This document shows positions 26,330 to 35,715 of a stretch of DNA of 64,000 nucleotides, one piece after another. Below the pieces are notes generated by a model, which made no database searches, was not told the origin of the DNA, and saw nothing but the letters and a program-made list of their open reading frames with translations. Position 1 is the stretch's first letter. Each line of letters starts with the position of its first letter. The translations under genes and the position numbers were made by a program. Where the stretch lies: positions 3,528,524 through 3,592,523 of the forward strand of contig NZ_CM001484.1 of NCBI RefSeq assembly GCF_000243395.2. The letters are read 5' to 3'. The stretch comes from Saccharomonospora glauca K62. GTDB taxonomy: Bacteria > Actinomycetota > Actinomycetes > Mycobacteriales > Pseudonocardiaceae.

Positions 26330-28308
26330 GACTCGCCTTCTTCCGGGGTGACCAGAGCAAGGGGTTCGTCGAGCGCGACCTGTTGACCCGCCCGGACGTT
26401 GAGCTGACTCACGACCCCGTCGACGGGTGCCGTGATCGTGTGTTCCATCTTCATCGCCTCGACGACCAACAGCGGTGTTCCCGCCTTCACCACGTCGCCG
26501 ACGTCGACCTTGACGACGAGCACCGTGCCCGGCATGGGGCTCGTGACGGGCCCGGCGTCCACCGACTCGGCATGCGAGGCCAGCAGGTTCGGACGCTCGC
26601 TCACCGCGACGACCCGGCCTTCCCTCGCGTACCACACGGCTCCGTCGGCGGCCTCGGCGCGGCGATACCGTCGGTGCTCGCCTTCCACGCGCACGACGAG
26701 GTCGGACCCGTCACGGGCGGCCGAGGCGGACACCGGTTCGGCGTCGTCCACCACGACACGGGCGTGTGCGGGCTCCCCTTCGACCCGCACGAGGGCTTCG
26801 GCGTTCCCCGCCCGCAGGCGCATGGTCGTCCCGGCGTTTCCGCCGAGCCGCCACCCGCTCGGGATGTCCCACGGGTCGACCACCGGTCCCGTCGGCCACA
26901 ACGACAACACCCGGTCGAGTGCCGCCGCGACGAAGAACTCCATGGGGTCCGACTCGGTGGTGAGCGCCGGCAGTTCCCGTTCCACCAGGCCCGTGTCGAG
27001 CCGTCCCACCACGACATCGGGATGCCGCAGCAGCGAGCGCAGGAACGACACGTTCGTCGGAACCCCCAACACCGCGGTGTCGGCCAACGCGCGATCGAGC
27101 CGACGCAACGCCGACGTCCGGTCGGGACCCCACGCGATCACCTTCGCCAGCATGGGGTCGTAGTGCGACGCCACGGAGGTGCCCGACCGCAGTCCCGAGT
27201 CCACCCGCACGTGCGGCCCGGCGGCCTCGTGCAGGCCGAGCACGGTGCCCCCAGTGGGCACGAAGTCACGCGCCGGATCCTCGGCGTAGACGCGGGCCTC
27301 CACGGCGTGACCGTCGAGCCGCACGTCGTCCTGGGCGAACGCCAGCGGCTCGCCCGCCGCGACCCGCAGTTGCCACTCCACGAGGTCGAGCCCGGTCACC
27401 ATCTCGGTGACGGGGTGCTCGACCTGCAGCCGGGTGTTCATCTCCAGGAAGAAGAACTCGTCGGGCGTCGCCGACGACACGATGAACTCGACCGTGCCCG
27501 CGCCGACGTATCCCACCGAGCGCGCCGCCTCGACAGCCGCCTTGCCCATGCGGGCACGGGTGTCGGCGTCGAGCAGCGTCGACGGGGCCTCCTCGACGAT
27601 CTTCTGGTGCCGCCGCTGCAGGCTGCACTCCCGTTCTCCCAGGTGCACCACCGTGCCGTGACGGTCGGCGAGGACCTGGATCTCGATGTGCCTCGGGTCG
27701 GTGACGTACCTCTCCACCAGCAGGCGGTCGTCGCCGAAAGCGCCCCGTGCTTCCCGCTGCGCCGACTCCACGGCCGCGGGCAGTTCCGCGGGCTCCCGCA
27801 CGAGTCGCATGCCTTTGCCACCACCACCGGCGGAGGGCTTGAGCAGTATCGGGTAACCGGCGCGGTCGGCCGCGGCCGCGACCGAGTCCACGTCGGACAC
27901 GTCGTTCGCTCCGGGCACGACGGGGACCCCGGCCGCCGACACCGTCTCCTTCGCACGGATCTTGTCGCCCATCGCGTCGATCGCCGACACCGGCGGCCCG
28001 ACGAAGACGAGGCCCGCCTCCTGACATGCTTTGGCGAACTCGGCGTTCTCGGCGAGGAAGCCGTAGCCGGGATGCACCGCCTGCGCTCCGGTATCCACCG
28101 CGGCGGCCACGATGTCGGGAATGGACAGATAGCTGCGGGCCGCGTCCGCCGGACCGACCCGGCGCGCGACGTCGGCCTCGGCGACGTGCCGGGCGTCGGC
28201 GTCGGCATCGCTGTACACGGCCACCGACCGGATGCCCAGCCGTCGCAGGGTCGCGATGACCCGCACGGCGATCTCGCCCCGGTTGGCGACCAACACGGTG
28301 TCGAACAT
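26326..28308 (-). CDS. accA1: Methylcrotonyl-CoA carboxylase-type alpha subunit (biotin carboxylase + BCCP)
   Basis: The 660-residue protein loads CO2 on biotin and carries the biotin. The N-terminus reads [18 protein letters not shown]. An ATP-grasp region with [14 protein letters not shown] and [14 protein letters not shown] follows, and the C-terminus has a biotinyl domain with the attachment lysine in [10 protein letters not shown]. The start lies 5 nt after the beta-subunit stop, with GAGGGG as ribosome-binding site. Pairing with the beta subunit and FadE-type dehydrogenase points to leucine catabolism. Propionyl- or acetyl-CoA carboxylase roles cannot be excluded from sequence alone. 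Confidence 0.9.
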   Translation of the reverse strand: MFDTVLVANRGEIAVRVIATLRRLGIRSVAVYSDADADARHVAEADVARRVGPADAARSYLSIPDIVAAAVDTGAQAVHPGYGFLAENAEFAKACQEAGLVFVGPPVSAIDAMGDKIRAKETVSAAGVPVVPGANDVSDVDSVAAAADRAGYPILLKPSAGGGGKGMRLVREPAELPAAVESAQREARGAFGDDRLLVERYVTDPRHIEIQVLADRHGTVVHLGERECSLQRRHQKIVEEAPSTLLDADTRARMGKAAVEAARSVGYVGAGTVEFIVSSATPDEFFFLEMNTRLQVEHPVTEMVTGLDLVEWQLRVAAGEPLAFAQDDVRLDGHAVEARVYAEDPARDFVPTGGTVLGLHEAAGPHVRVDSGLRSGTSVASHYDPMLAKVIAWGPDRTSALRRLDRALADTAVLGVPTNVSFLRSLLRHPDVVVGRLDTGLVERELPALTTESDPMEFFVAAALDRVLSLWPTGPVVDPWDIPSGWRLGGNAGTTMRLRAGNAEALVRVEGEPAHARVVVDDAEPVSASAARDGSDLVVRVEGEHRRYRRAEAADGAVWYAREGRVVAVSERPNLLASHAESVDAGPVTSPMPGTVLVVKVDVGDVVKAGTPLLVVEAMKMEHTITAPVDGVVSQLNVRAGQQVALDEPLALVTPEEGES

Positions 28309-28313
28309 GCCCC

Positions 28314-29930
28314 TCACATCCTGAAGACGCCGTAGTTCACCGGTTCCAGCGGCGCGTTGGCCGCGGCGGACAACGCCAACCCCAGCACCGTGCGCGTGTC
28401 CTTCGGGTCGATCACGCCGTCGTCCCACAACCGGGCCGTCGAGTAGTACGGGTTGCCCTGACGTTCGTACTGTTCGCGGATGGGGGCCTTGAACGCCTCC
28501 TCGTCCTCGGCCGACCACTCCTGACCTCGCGCCTCCAGGCCGTCCCTGCGCACCGTGGCCAGCACCGACGCGGCCTGCTCGCCACCCATCACCGAGATCC
28601 GCGCGTTGGGCCACATCCAGAGGAACCGGGGCGAGTACGCCCGCCCGCACATCGAATAGTTCCCCGCGCCGAACGACCCGCCGATGATCACCGTGAACTT
28701 CGGGACCCGCGCGCACGCCACGGCGGTGACCATCTTGGCTCCGTGCTTGGCGATGCCCCCGGCCTCGTAATCGCGGCCCACCATGAACCCGGTGATGTTC
28801 TGCAGGAACACCAGCGGCACCGAACGGCGGTCGCAGAGCTCGATGAAGTGCGCTCCCTTCATCGCCGACTCCGAGAACAGCACGCCGTTGTTGGCGACGA
28901 TGCCCACCGGGTGCCCGTGGATGCGCGCGAACCCGGTGACGAGCGTGGCGCCGTACTCCTTCTTGAACTCGGCGAACCGGCTGCCGTCGACGATGCGGGC
29001 GATGACCTCGCGCACGTCGTACGGCGTGCGGGGATCGGCGGGCACCACGCCGTAGAGTTCGTCGGGGTCCACGACGGGGTCCTCGGTCGGCGCCACGTCC
29101 CACGGACGCGGGGGACGGGGCCCGAGGGTGGAGACGATCGAGCGCACGATGCGCAACGCGTCGGCGTCGTCGGCCGCGAGGTGGTCGGTGACCCCGGACG
29201 AACGCGCGTGCACGTCGCCGCCACCGAGCTCCTCGGCCGTGACGACCTCTCCCGTGGCGGCCTTCACCAGCGGCGGCCCGCCCAGGAAGATCGTGCCCTG
29301 GTTCCGGACGATCACGGCCTCGTCGCTCATCGCGGGGACGTACGCGCCACCCGCCGTGCACGAACCGAGCACGGCGGCGATCTGCGGGATGCCCCGCGCC
29401 GACATCGTCGCCTGGTTGTAGAAGATGCGGCCGAAGTGCTCCCGGTCGGGAAAGACCTCGTCCTGCTTCGGGAGGAACGCGCCGCCCGAGTCGACGAGGT
29501 ACACACACGGCAGGTTGTTGTGCAGGGCCACTTCCTGCGCGCGCAGGTGCTTCTTCACCGTCATGGGGTAGTAGGTGCCGCCCTTGACGGTGGCGTCGTT
29601 GGCGACGATGACGCACTCGCGGCCGGACACGCGGCCCACGCCCGTGATGATGCCCGCGCTGGGGGCCTCGTCGTCGTAGAGCCCGTTGGCCGCCAACGGC
29701 GACAGCTCCAGCAGCGGCGAACCGGGGTCGAGCAGCGCGTCCACCCGGTCGCGCGGCAGCAGCTTGCCGCGCTCCACGTGTTTCTTCCGCGCTCTCTCCG
29801 GACCACCCTGTCGCACGACGCTCAACCGCTCGCGCAGGTCGGCCACCAGTGCCGTGTGGTGGGCGACGTTGCGGGCGTAGGACTCACTGCGAGTGTCGAC
29901 AGCACTGACGAGGGCGGGAGTGTCCATCAC
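28314..29930 (-). CDS. accD1: Methylcrotonyl-CoA carboxylase-type beta subunit (carboxyltransferase)
   Basis: The 538-residue carboxyltransferase moves the carboxyl group from biotin to the acyl-CoA. Both crotonase-fold halves are present, with [16 protein letters not shown] in the first and [17 protein letters not shown] in the second. The start is GTG at 29928-29930, with an ATG two codons on. A TAACTT box lies 6 nt before the GTG, which suggests leaderless transcription. Two operator-like palindromes overlap and flank this promoter. It is the first gene of the three-gene operon. Confidence 0.9.
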   Translation of the reverse strand: MMDTPALVSAVDTRSESYARNVAHHTALVADLRERLSVVRQGGPERARKKHVERGKLLPRDRVDALLDPGSPLLELSPLAANGLYDDEAPSAGIITGVGRVSGRECVIVANDATVKGGTYYPMTVKKHLRAQEVALHNNLPCVYLVDSGGAFLPKQDEVFPDREHFGRIFYNQATMSARGIPQIAAVLGSCTAGGAYVPAMSDEAVIVRNQGTIFLGGPPLVKAATGEVVTAEELGGGDVHARSSGVTDHLAADDADALRIVRSIVSTLGPRPPRPWDVAPTEDPVVDPDELYGVVPADPRTPYDVREVIARIVDGSRFAEFKKEYGATLVTGFARIHGHPVGIVANNGVLFSESAMKGAHFIELCDRRSVPLVFLQNITGFMVGRDYEAGGIAKHGAKMVTAVACARVPKFTVIIGGSFGAGNYSMCGRAYSPRFLWMWPNARISVMGGEQAASVLATVRRDGLEARGQEWSAEDEEAFKAPIREQYERQGNPYYSTARLWDDGVIDPKDTRTVLGLALSAAANAPLEPVNYGVFRM

Positions 29931-29938
29931 ACCACCAA

Positions 29939-29954
29939 GTTAGCACCCGTTAAC
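29939..29954. promoter_or_regulatory. Operator 1 of the carboxylase operon
   Basis: GTTAGCACCCGTTAAC fits GTTAR-N6-YTAAC, one arm differing by a purine change. It overlaps the presumed -10 box (TAACTT on the minus strand, 29937-29942), so bound repressor would block transcription. Confidence 0.7.
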
Positions 29955-29968
29955 ACCACGGCGGAGAT

Positions 29969-29984
29969 GTTAGCGCTGACTAAC
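29969..29984. promoter_or_regulatory. Operator 2 of the carboxylase operon
   Basis: GTTAGCGCTGACTAAC has perfect GTTAG/CTAAC arms around 6 bp. Its centre is 30 bp from that of operator 1, close to three helical turns, so two dimers could sit on one face of the DNA. Confidence 0.7.
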
Positions 29985-30095
29985 CGCCGTGTCCAGGGCC
30001 GCCGCGAACGACACCGGCTCCACCGGGCGCGAAGACGACGAACGGCCGCCGCCCCGAGGAGGACGACGGCCGTCGGACGAGGAACGCGGAGCGGG

Positions 30096-30893
30096 TCAGC
30101 CCGTGATGCTCTCCAGCGCCGCGAGGTAGCCGTACCGCTGGCCGTTGGCCGTGGGGTGGTACGACTCGACGACCGGCCAGGTGAGGCTGTGCAGCCACCG
30201 CTCACCGTCGGCACAGATCTCGTGTCCCTCGAAGAACGGTCGCATGTCGACGAAGGTCACGCCGTGGGCCGCGGCGCGCTCGGCGGTCACCTCGGCCAGC
30301 GTGTCCGCACCGGAGTTGATCGCCTCGCGCTTGGTGTCGCTCAGGCCCACACTGCACGAACCACCGATCTTGTAGAAGCGCGGGTATCCGAGGACCACGA
30401 TCTGCGCGTTCGGCGCCCGGCTCTTCAGAGTGCTGTACACGTTGTCGAGGCGCCCCGGCAGCGTCGTCCTGGCGAACTCCTTGGCCTCCTCCACACGCGC
30501 CACGCAACCACTGTCCGAGCTGAGCGTGCAGTCGGTCATCACGTCGGCGAACCCGGCGTCGTTCCCGCCCACCGAGACGGTGATGAGCGTGGTGCTGGAA
30601 TCCACCGCCGACGCCTGACTGATCACATCGGACGTCACCGCACCGGAGCAGGCGACGAACTTGAAACTCGCCACGTCGTGAGAATTCGCCCACAACTGCG
30701 GATACGCGTTGGCGCTTCGCATACAATTCCCGGAGTCACCGTAGTCCTTGGCACCGACGCCGGACGAGTAGGAGTCTCCGAGAGCGACGTAGTTGACGGC
30801 CGCGGGCGTGGCAGCCGCCGTGAAGGCCCCTCCCGCGAGCGCAACTACGAATACCGCCAGGGCCGAAAGTAATCGTCGAGCCCGCACCGCCAT
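30096..30893 (-). CDS. Secreted SGNH/GDSL esterase-lipase
   Basis: The 265-residue hydrolase has a signal peptide (basic MAVRARRLL then a hydrophobic stretch to about residue 30) and is probably exported. The nucleophile is S41 in ALGDSYSSG. The oxyanion asparagine lies in VGGNDAG, and the catalytic histidine in ESYHPTANGQ. Three cysteine pairs fit the disulfide pattern of Streptomyces-type SGNH lipases. The ATG at 30893 follows GAAAGGGTGCGTC. It is transcribed toward the carboxylase operon. Confidence 0.9.
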   Translation of the reverse strand: MAVRARRLLSALAVFVVALAGGAFTAAATPAAVNYVALGDSYSSGVGAKDYGDSGNCMRSANAYPQLWANSHDVASFKFVACSGAVTSDVISQASAVDSSTTLITVSVGGNDAGFADVMTDCTLSSDSGCVARVEEAKEFARTTLPGRLDNVYSTLKSRAPNAQIVVLGYPRFYKIGGSCSVGLSDTKREAINSGADTLAEVTAERAAAHGVTFVDMRPFFEGHEICADGERWLHSLTWPVVESYHPTANGQRYGYLAALESITG

Positions 30894-31010
30894 GACGCAC
30901 CCTTTCGTCAGTGTTTGACCGCACAGACCTCTACCAGGTGGAGAGGTGACGAAAGAAGTGCACGAACCCGACATAACCCGACCGGACCACATCGGAAGTC
31001 GCACCCTTTG

Positions 31011-31026
31011 GTTAACAACCGCTAAC
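31011..31026. promoter_or_regulatory. Operator over the TetR promoter at 31047
   Basis: GTTAACAACCGCTAAC matches GTTAR-N6-YTAAC with one mismatch between arms. It contains the TTAACA -35 box (31012-31017). The TAGAGT -10 box is 17 bp further (31035-31040), and the GTG start is 6 nt after that. This points to autorepression by the encoded TetR protein. Confidence 0.7.
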
Positions 31027-31046
31027 GCAGCCGCTAGAGTGTCGGG

Positions 31047-31634
31047 GTGCCCTCGGATTCCCCACTCATGCGTGGCGACAAGAAGACCCGTCGCGACCAG
31101 ATCCTCGCGGCGGCCGCGGAACTGTTCGCGCACCGCGGGTTCCACGGCGTGGGCATAGACGAGATCGGCGCGGCCGTCGGCATCTCGGGACCGGCCCTGT
31201 ACCGGCACTTCCGAAGCAAGGACGCCATGCTGGGCGAGATGCTGATCTCGATCAGTCGCTATCTGCTCGACGGTGGCACGACCCGAGTCGACGAAGGCGG
31301 TTCACCCGAGGAGGTGTTGGCCCGGCTCGTGCGCTTCCACGTCGACTTCGCACTGTCGCAACCCGCGCTCATCACGGTGCAGGAACGCAATCTCGCCAAC
31401 CTCTCCGAAGCGGACCGGAAAGAGGTCAGGGCACTCCAGCGCAGGTACGTCGAGGTGTGGGTGTCGGCGTTGCGGGCCGCGGTCCCCGATCTGGACGACG
31501 CCCGAGCCCGGTCGGCCGCGCACGCCGTGTTCGGTCTGATGAACTCCACCCCGCACAGTCGCCACCTGCCCGACGACGAACTCGCCGACCTGTTGACCTC
31601 CCTCGCTCTCGGCGCCTTGTACGCGGCTAAGTGA
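31047..31634 (+). CDS. TetR-family regulator of the carboxylase operon (LiuR/Rv2506-like)
   Basis: The 195-residue protein has an N-terminal TetR helix-turn-helix (residues about 10-60, FAHRGFHGVGIDEIG then GPALYRHFRSK) and a helical ligand-binding domain. A TetR gene stands near accA1-accD1 in mycobacteria as well, so control of branched-chain acyl-CoA catabolism is likely. The same GTTAR-N6-YTAAC motif precedes both this gene and accD1. The GTG start is placed directly after the -10 box; an ATG at 31068 would drop seven residues. Confidence 0.88.
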   Translation: MPSDSPLMRGDKKTRRDQILAAAAELFAHRGFHGVGIDEIGAAVGISGPALYRHFRSKDAMLGEMLISISRYLLDGGTTRVDEGGSPEEVLARLVRFHVDFALSQPALITVQERNLANLSEADRKEVRALQRRYVEVWVSALRAAVPDLDDARARSAAHAVFGLMNSTPHSRHLPDDELADLLTSLALGALYAAK

Positions 31635-31680
31635 CGATCACCCTGGCGGGCGGCACACAAGACACTCGCCGTCGTGTTGG

Positions 31681-32187
31681 ATGGGACGCGTGCGGGCCGA
31701 CGACCACGAACACGAGGACGCGCTGGTGCGCAAGGCGCAGCGTGCCTTGACGGCCGCCGCGCTGGCCGACGAGGAGGAGGCCCTCGCCGCCGTCGGTCCC
31801 GACGGCAGGCGTGGCGAGCTGCCGGACACGAGGGGGTTGGTTCTCCTGTTGTTCGGCGCGTGCAGCGCCATGATCGCGAGTTTGGGCGACGGCGGTGCCC
31901 GTCCCGTGCGGGTGCAGGTGCTGGACGAGACCGGCGAGGAAGTCTCGATCGATCAGGCCACCCCGCCGATGCGCACGGCCGTGCGCACGTTGCTGGCCGA
32001 GGTGCACGGCAACCCCCAGGCCGCCGCCGACCAAGTGGAGATCGCGCTGGCGAACGCCGCACCCGACGAGGTGGACAGCGTGGTGCTCGCGGCACTGCAC
32101 TGGACACTGCGACTGGCCGTCGAGTGCCTCGAACGGGATCTGCCCGTGCCCGACTGGATCGAGTCGATCTTCAACGAGGAGGACTAG
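31681..32187 (+). CDS. Hypothetical protein
   Basis: The 168-residue acidic protein is not recognised. The middle part GLVLLLFGACSAMIASLGDGG looks like a weakly hydrophobic helix, and the C-terminus WIESIFNEED is acidic. It follows the TetR gene by 46 nt in the same direction. The start could be the ATG at 31681 or the GTG at 31690. No signal peptide is present. Confidence 0.6.
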   Translation: MGRVRADDHEHEDALVRKAQRALTAAALADEEEALAAVGPDGRRGELPDTRGLVLLLFGACSAMIASLGDGGARPVRVQVLDETGEEVSIDQATPPMRTAVRTLLAEVHGNPQAAADQVEIALANAAPDEVDSVVLAALHWTLRLAVECLERDLPVPDWIESIFNEED

Positions 32188-32293
32188 GAGGCCGGACGCC
32201 TCGCCGACCCGCCGGGGCACGGGCCCGGCCCGACACTCCCGTCCGAAATAGTCGGTACGGTCGTACCACTCAAACGTCCGGTCTCCCGCGTCG

Positions 32294-33265
32294 TCAGTCC
32301 CGCCCCTCGGGCCACACCTCCAGCAGGGCCTTGCCCACGGTACGCCGCGACTCGATCGCCCGGTGCGCGTCCGCCGCCCGCTCCAGTGGGAAGCGTTGGC
32401 CGATCACCGGCCGGAGCCTGCCCGCCGCGACTTCCTCCAGCGCCTGCCGCGAGTACTCACGCAGCCGCTCCGGGGACGCCGACCCGGACACCACGATGAC
32501 ATCGCGTTCGGCCGCCAGGTCGGCGGGCACCTCCGTCAGCGCGCCACCGGCCGCACCGAAGGGGACGAAACGTCCACCGGCACCGAGCAGATCGAACGCG
32601 GCCCGGCCCACCTCGCCTCCGACGGCGTCGAAGACCACGTCCACGCCACCCACGCGCTCCCGGACCTTCTCGACCCACTTCGGGTCGCGGTAGTCGACGG
32701 TCAGCTCGGCACCGAGATCGACGGCGAGCTCCCTCTTACGACCGTCCCCCGCCGCCGCGATCACCGTGGCCCCGGCAGCGCTCGAAAGCTGCACCAGCAG
32801 GCTGCCCACGCCACCTCCGGCGGCCTCCACCAGCACCCGCTCGCCCCGGCGCACCCCGGCCGAGTCCGACATGAGCAGAGCGGTACGGCCGTCGGCCAAC
32901 ACTGCCACGGCGTCGGCGAGCGCCACGGCGTCGGGCACGCTCAGCAAGGCCGCGGCGTCGACCCCGACCTGCTCGGCGTAGCCGCCCGAACCACCCAAAC
33001 CGGCGACGACACGTCGGCCCACGAGTTCCGGGTCCACCCCGGCGCCAACCTCGGTGACGACGCCCCCGACACCATTGCCGGGTACGACCGGCGGCTTGGC
33101 CGGAAAGGGGACGAAACCGCTTCGCCGGTACTGGGTCTCGATGAACGTGATGTTGGCGTACGCCACCCGCACCACCGCCTACCCCTCGGCGGGTTTCGGG
33201 TCCGGCGCCTCCCCCGGAACCAGTACCTCGGGGTCACCGAACCCCGTCATCCACACAGCTTTCAC
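32294..33265 (-). pseudogene. Quinone-oxidoreductase-type gene interrupted by an in-frame TAG
   Basis: A GTG at 33263-33265, led by AAAGGAGTGCC, starts MKAVWMTGFGDPEVLVPGEA, the normal N-terminus of medium-chain oxidoreductases. Codon 29 is TAG (33179-33181) where relatives have a residue between PAEG and AVVRVAYAN, and a C-to-T change from CAG explains it. The downstream frame is intact to 32294 and has VEAAGGGVGSLLVQL, so decay is recent or the break is a sequencing error. Restart at the GTG at 33175 would give a 293-residue protein lacking the first strands of the substrate domain. Confidence 0.85.
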
Positions 33266-33671
33266 GGCACTCCTTTCGCCGTGGCCAGCCTGCAAGCTCC
33301 ACCCGACTGGAGGGCAACGTCGCCGCACGCCGATGTCGATCACATCGTGGGACGGGTCGGCGGGAGGGCCGGGAGTGGATCAGAGTGAAAGGGGCGGCCC
33401 GCTCTACCAGCCTGGGGGTCACCGGGAGCGGGCCGCCAACACCAAGCTTAAGCAATAACTTCCGACTTCGCCGCTCGGGGGCGGCGAGTCACACAAGTTT
33501 CTTTTCCACCACGGGGAGACGATCTTCGTGAATCGTCCGGTTCGACCGGACCGTGGGAACTTCGGCGCGTCCCGAACTCAACGAAACCGAGCCCCTACCG
33601 TGATCGTCCAAAGAGCCGGTACGGCAGGATGACGCGAGCCAACGCACGATCACGAGGAATCGAGGGCTAGC
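33266..33671. other. Divergent intergenic region before the ABC genes
   Basis: No gene is supported in these 406 bases. They hold the strong inverted repeat at 33393-33437 and the upstream region of the ABC ATPase gene, but no confident promoter boxes. Confidence 0.5.
33393..33437. repeat. Perfect 12-bp inverted repeat
   Basis: GGCGGCCCGCTC (33393-33404) is perfectly complemented by GAGCGGGCCGCC (33426-33437), with a 21-nt loop. No T-run follows on either strand and no gene ends here, so a normal terminator role is not obvious. Confidence 0.7.
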
Positions 33672-34793
33672 ATGCACGACGGCAGTGGCCGCATCGCGGT
33701 GCAGAACCTCACCAAGCAGTTCGGCGCCGTCACGGCGGTGCAGAACCTCAGCTTCACGGTCGAGCCCGGCAGTGTGACCGGGTTCCTGGGGCCGAACGGG
33801 GCCGGCAAGACGACGACCCTGCGGATGCTTCTCGGTCTGGTCAAGCCGACGGCGGGCACGGCGACGATCAACGGCAGACAGCACCACGAACTGGGCAACC
33901 CGGCCCGCGTCGTCGGTTCGGTGCTCGACAACGGCAGCTTCCACCCGAAGCGCACCGCCCGCGACCACCTTCGTGTGTACGCGGCGGCGATCGGGGTGCC
34001 CGACCAGCGCGTCGACGAACTCCTCGGGCTCGTGGGTCTCGCTCCCGCCGCCGACCGCAAGGCGGGCGGCTTCTCCCTGGGTATGCGACAGCGGCTGGCG
34101 TTGGCCACCGCCCTGCTGGGGGACCCGCAGGTATTGGTGCTCGACGAGCCCGCCAACGGGCTCGACCCGGAAGGCATCGCCTGGCTGCGTAACTTCCTGC
34201 GGTCGTTCGCAGCCCAGGGTCGTACGGTGCTGGTCTCCAGTCACCTGCTGTCGGAGGTCGAGCAGACGATCGACCAGGTCGTGATCGTCAGTGCGGGCAT
34301 GACGCGGTACTACGGACCGCTGGAGAACCTTCGGAAGAGCCAGCGGTCTCGGGTGCTCGTGCAGCCCGCGGACGCCACGGGGCTCGTGTCCGCGTTGCGG
34401 GAGGCCGGGTTCAACGAGGTCGAACCCACCCAGGACGGCCGCGTCGCGGTGCCCGGAGCAACGGTGCAGCAGATCGGTGACATCGCCGCGAAGGCCGGTA
34501 TCGCCGTGTACGGCATGGAGGAACAGCAGGCCGATCTGGAGCAGCTGTTCTTCCAGCTCACCTCGCCCCAGTACAGCGGGGCGCCGATTCCGGGCGTGCC
34601 TCAGCAACAGCCCGGCTGGGGCCAGCAGGTTCCCCAGGCGCAGTACCAGCAGCCCGGACCGCAGTCCGGCCCCCAGATGCAGTACCAGCAGCCGGGGCCG
34701 CAGTCCGGTCCCCAGGCGCAGTACCAGCAGCCCCATCAGCAACCCGGTCAACAACCACAGCCGAACCAGGGCTGGGGAGGTCAGCAGCAGTGA
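33672..34793 (+). CDS. ABC transporter ATP-binding protein with a Gln/Pro-rich repeat tail
   Basis: The 373-residue ATPase has Walker A GPNGAGKTTT, signature FSLGMRQRL, Walker B VLVLDEPANGLDPEG and the H-loop SSHLLSE. It belongs to the CcmA/antibiotic-exporter subfamily. From about residue 298 the chain becomes a glutamine/proline-rich tail with three tandem 13-residue repeats of the form QYQQPGPQSGPQ, encoded by a 39-bp DNA repeat (34635, 34674, 34713). Such a tail is unusual on this enzyme class. It overlaps the permease gene by 4 bases (GTGA). Confidence 0.92.
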   Translation: MHDGSGRIAVQNLTKQFGAVTAVQNLSFTVEPGSVTGFLGPNGAGKTTTLRMLLGLVKPTAGTATINGRQHHELGNPARVVGSVLDNGSFHPKRTARDHLRVYAAAIGVPDQRVDELLGLVGLAPAADRKAGGFSLGMRQRLALATALLGDPQVLVLDEPANGLDPEGIAWLRNFLRSFAAQGRTVLVSSHLLSEVEQTIDQVVIVSAGMTRYYGPLENLRKSQRSRVLVQPADATGLVSALREAGFNEVEPTQDGRVAVPGATVQQIGDIAAKAGIAVYGMEEQQADLEQLFFQLTSPQYSGAPIPGVPQQQPGWGQQVPQAQYQQPGPQSGPQMQYQQPGPQSGPQAQYQQPHQQPGQQPQPNQGWGGQQQ

Positions 34794-35689
34794 TAGGCAA
34801 CCTGATCAAGGCGGAGTTCCGTAAGACGCTCAGTCTTGGCCTGTGGTGGGGACTGGCCATCCCCGCGTTCGTCACGGCCCTGGTGTTCGCGCTGAGCTGG
34901 GGCGCGTCCGTCAACGACTTCAACGACTTCCTCGGCAGCAGCGACGCCCAGGAACTGGCCATGGTGCTCGGCATCGAAGTCGACAAGATGCCCGTGGGGC
35001 TGCTCTCGCTCGGCCGGGCCATCAACATCGGGGTCTTCTTCGCGGTGCTGTTCGGGGTCACGGCGCTGGCGAACGAGTACGCCCGCAAGACGATCAGCAC
35101 CACGTTCCTCACCGCCCCGAACCGCGCGTCCGTGCTGTCGGCGAAGATGGTCACCTACATCGTCTGGGGCCTCGTCTACGGCCTCATCGCCGTGATCGCG
35201 GCCAGCATCGGCACGGTGATCACCGTGGACAGCGACGGGCTGCCCTCCGCGGGACAGTGGTTCGGCATCGCCGGCGCCGGCCTGTTGGCCGGTGTCCTGG
35301 GCAGTCTCTTCGGGGTCGGGCTCGGCGCGGTGTGGAACAGCATCGCCGGTCCCACCGTGTTCCTGTGCGTGTGGATGCTGCTCATCGAGAACATCCTCGT
35401 TCTGGTGGCGTTCTTCTCCGCCGAGGTGACCTGGCTCGGCGGGGTGCTGCCGAACGGCGCCCTGAACGGCGTCGTCGGCTCCATCGGAGCGGAGGCGTTC
35501 GGCGCGATCGGCTCGTCGATGGCCGAGCAGCTCGACCAGATCGACGAGGCGCTGCGGTGGGGTATGCAGTTCTTCGCGGGAGCGCCGGGCGCGTTCTCGT
35601 GGTGGGCCTCCGCCCTGATCTTCTTCGCATGGACCATGCTGTTCTTCGGGATCGGTTGGGCGGCCAACCAGAACCGCGACATCACCTGA
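34790..35689 (+). CDS. ABC-2-type transporter permease
   Basis: The 299-residue permease has six predicted helices. It starts MIGNLIKAEFRKTLSLGLWW, the usual cytoplasmic entry helix, and includes ANEYARKTISTTFLTAPNR, the coupling-helix region typical of ABC-2 permeases. It forms an exporter with the ATPase encoded directly upstream. The cargo is unknown. The fused exporter gene starts 26 nt downstream and may be in the same transcript. Confidence 0.9.
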   Translation: MIGNLIKAEFRKTLSLGLWWGLAIPAFVTALVFALSWGASVNDFNDFLGSSDAQELAMVLGIEVDKMPVGLLSLGRAINIGVFFAVLFGVTALANEYARKTISTTFLTAPNRASVLSAKMVTYIVWGLVYGLIAVIAASIGTVITVDSDGLPSAGQWFGIAGAGLLAGVLGSLFGVGLGAVWNSIAGPTVFLCVWMLLIENILVLVAFFSAEVTWLGGVLPNGALNGVVGSIGAEAFGAIGSSMAEQLDQIDEALRWGMQFFAGAPGAFSWWASALIFFAWTMLFFGIGWAANQNRDIT

Positions 35690-35715
35690 GGCGGCGTCAC
35701 GAAGAGGGGTCGTGA

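Noticed and set aside
26326-29616. 1,096-codon version of the carboxylase alpha subunit
   Set aside because: The upstream half is an out-of-frame reading of the beta-subunit gene; conserved sequence begins at 28308.
30003-30060. ACGGCCG/CGGCCGT hairpin after the SGNH esterase as a terminator
   Set aside because: The stem is short, the loop is long and no T-run follows; support is too weak to list.
33179-33181. Programmed reading of TAG (pyrrolysine or suppression) in the oxidoreductase
   Set aside because: No pyrrolysine genes or signals are visible, and a simple CAG-to-TAG change explains it.
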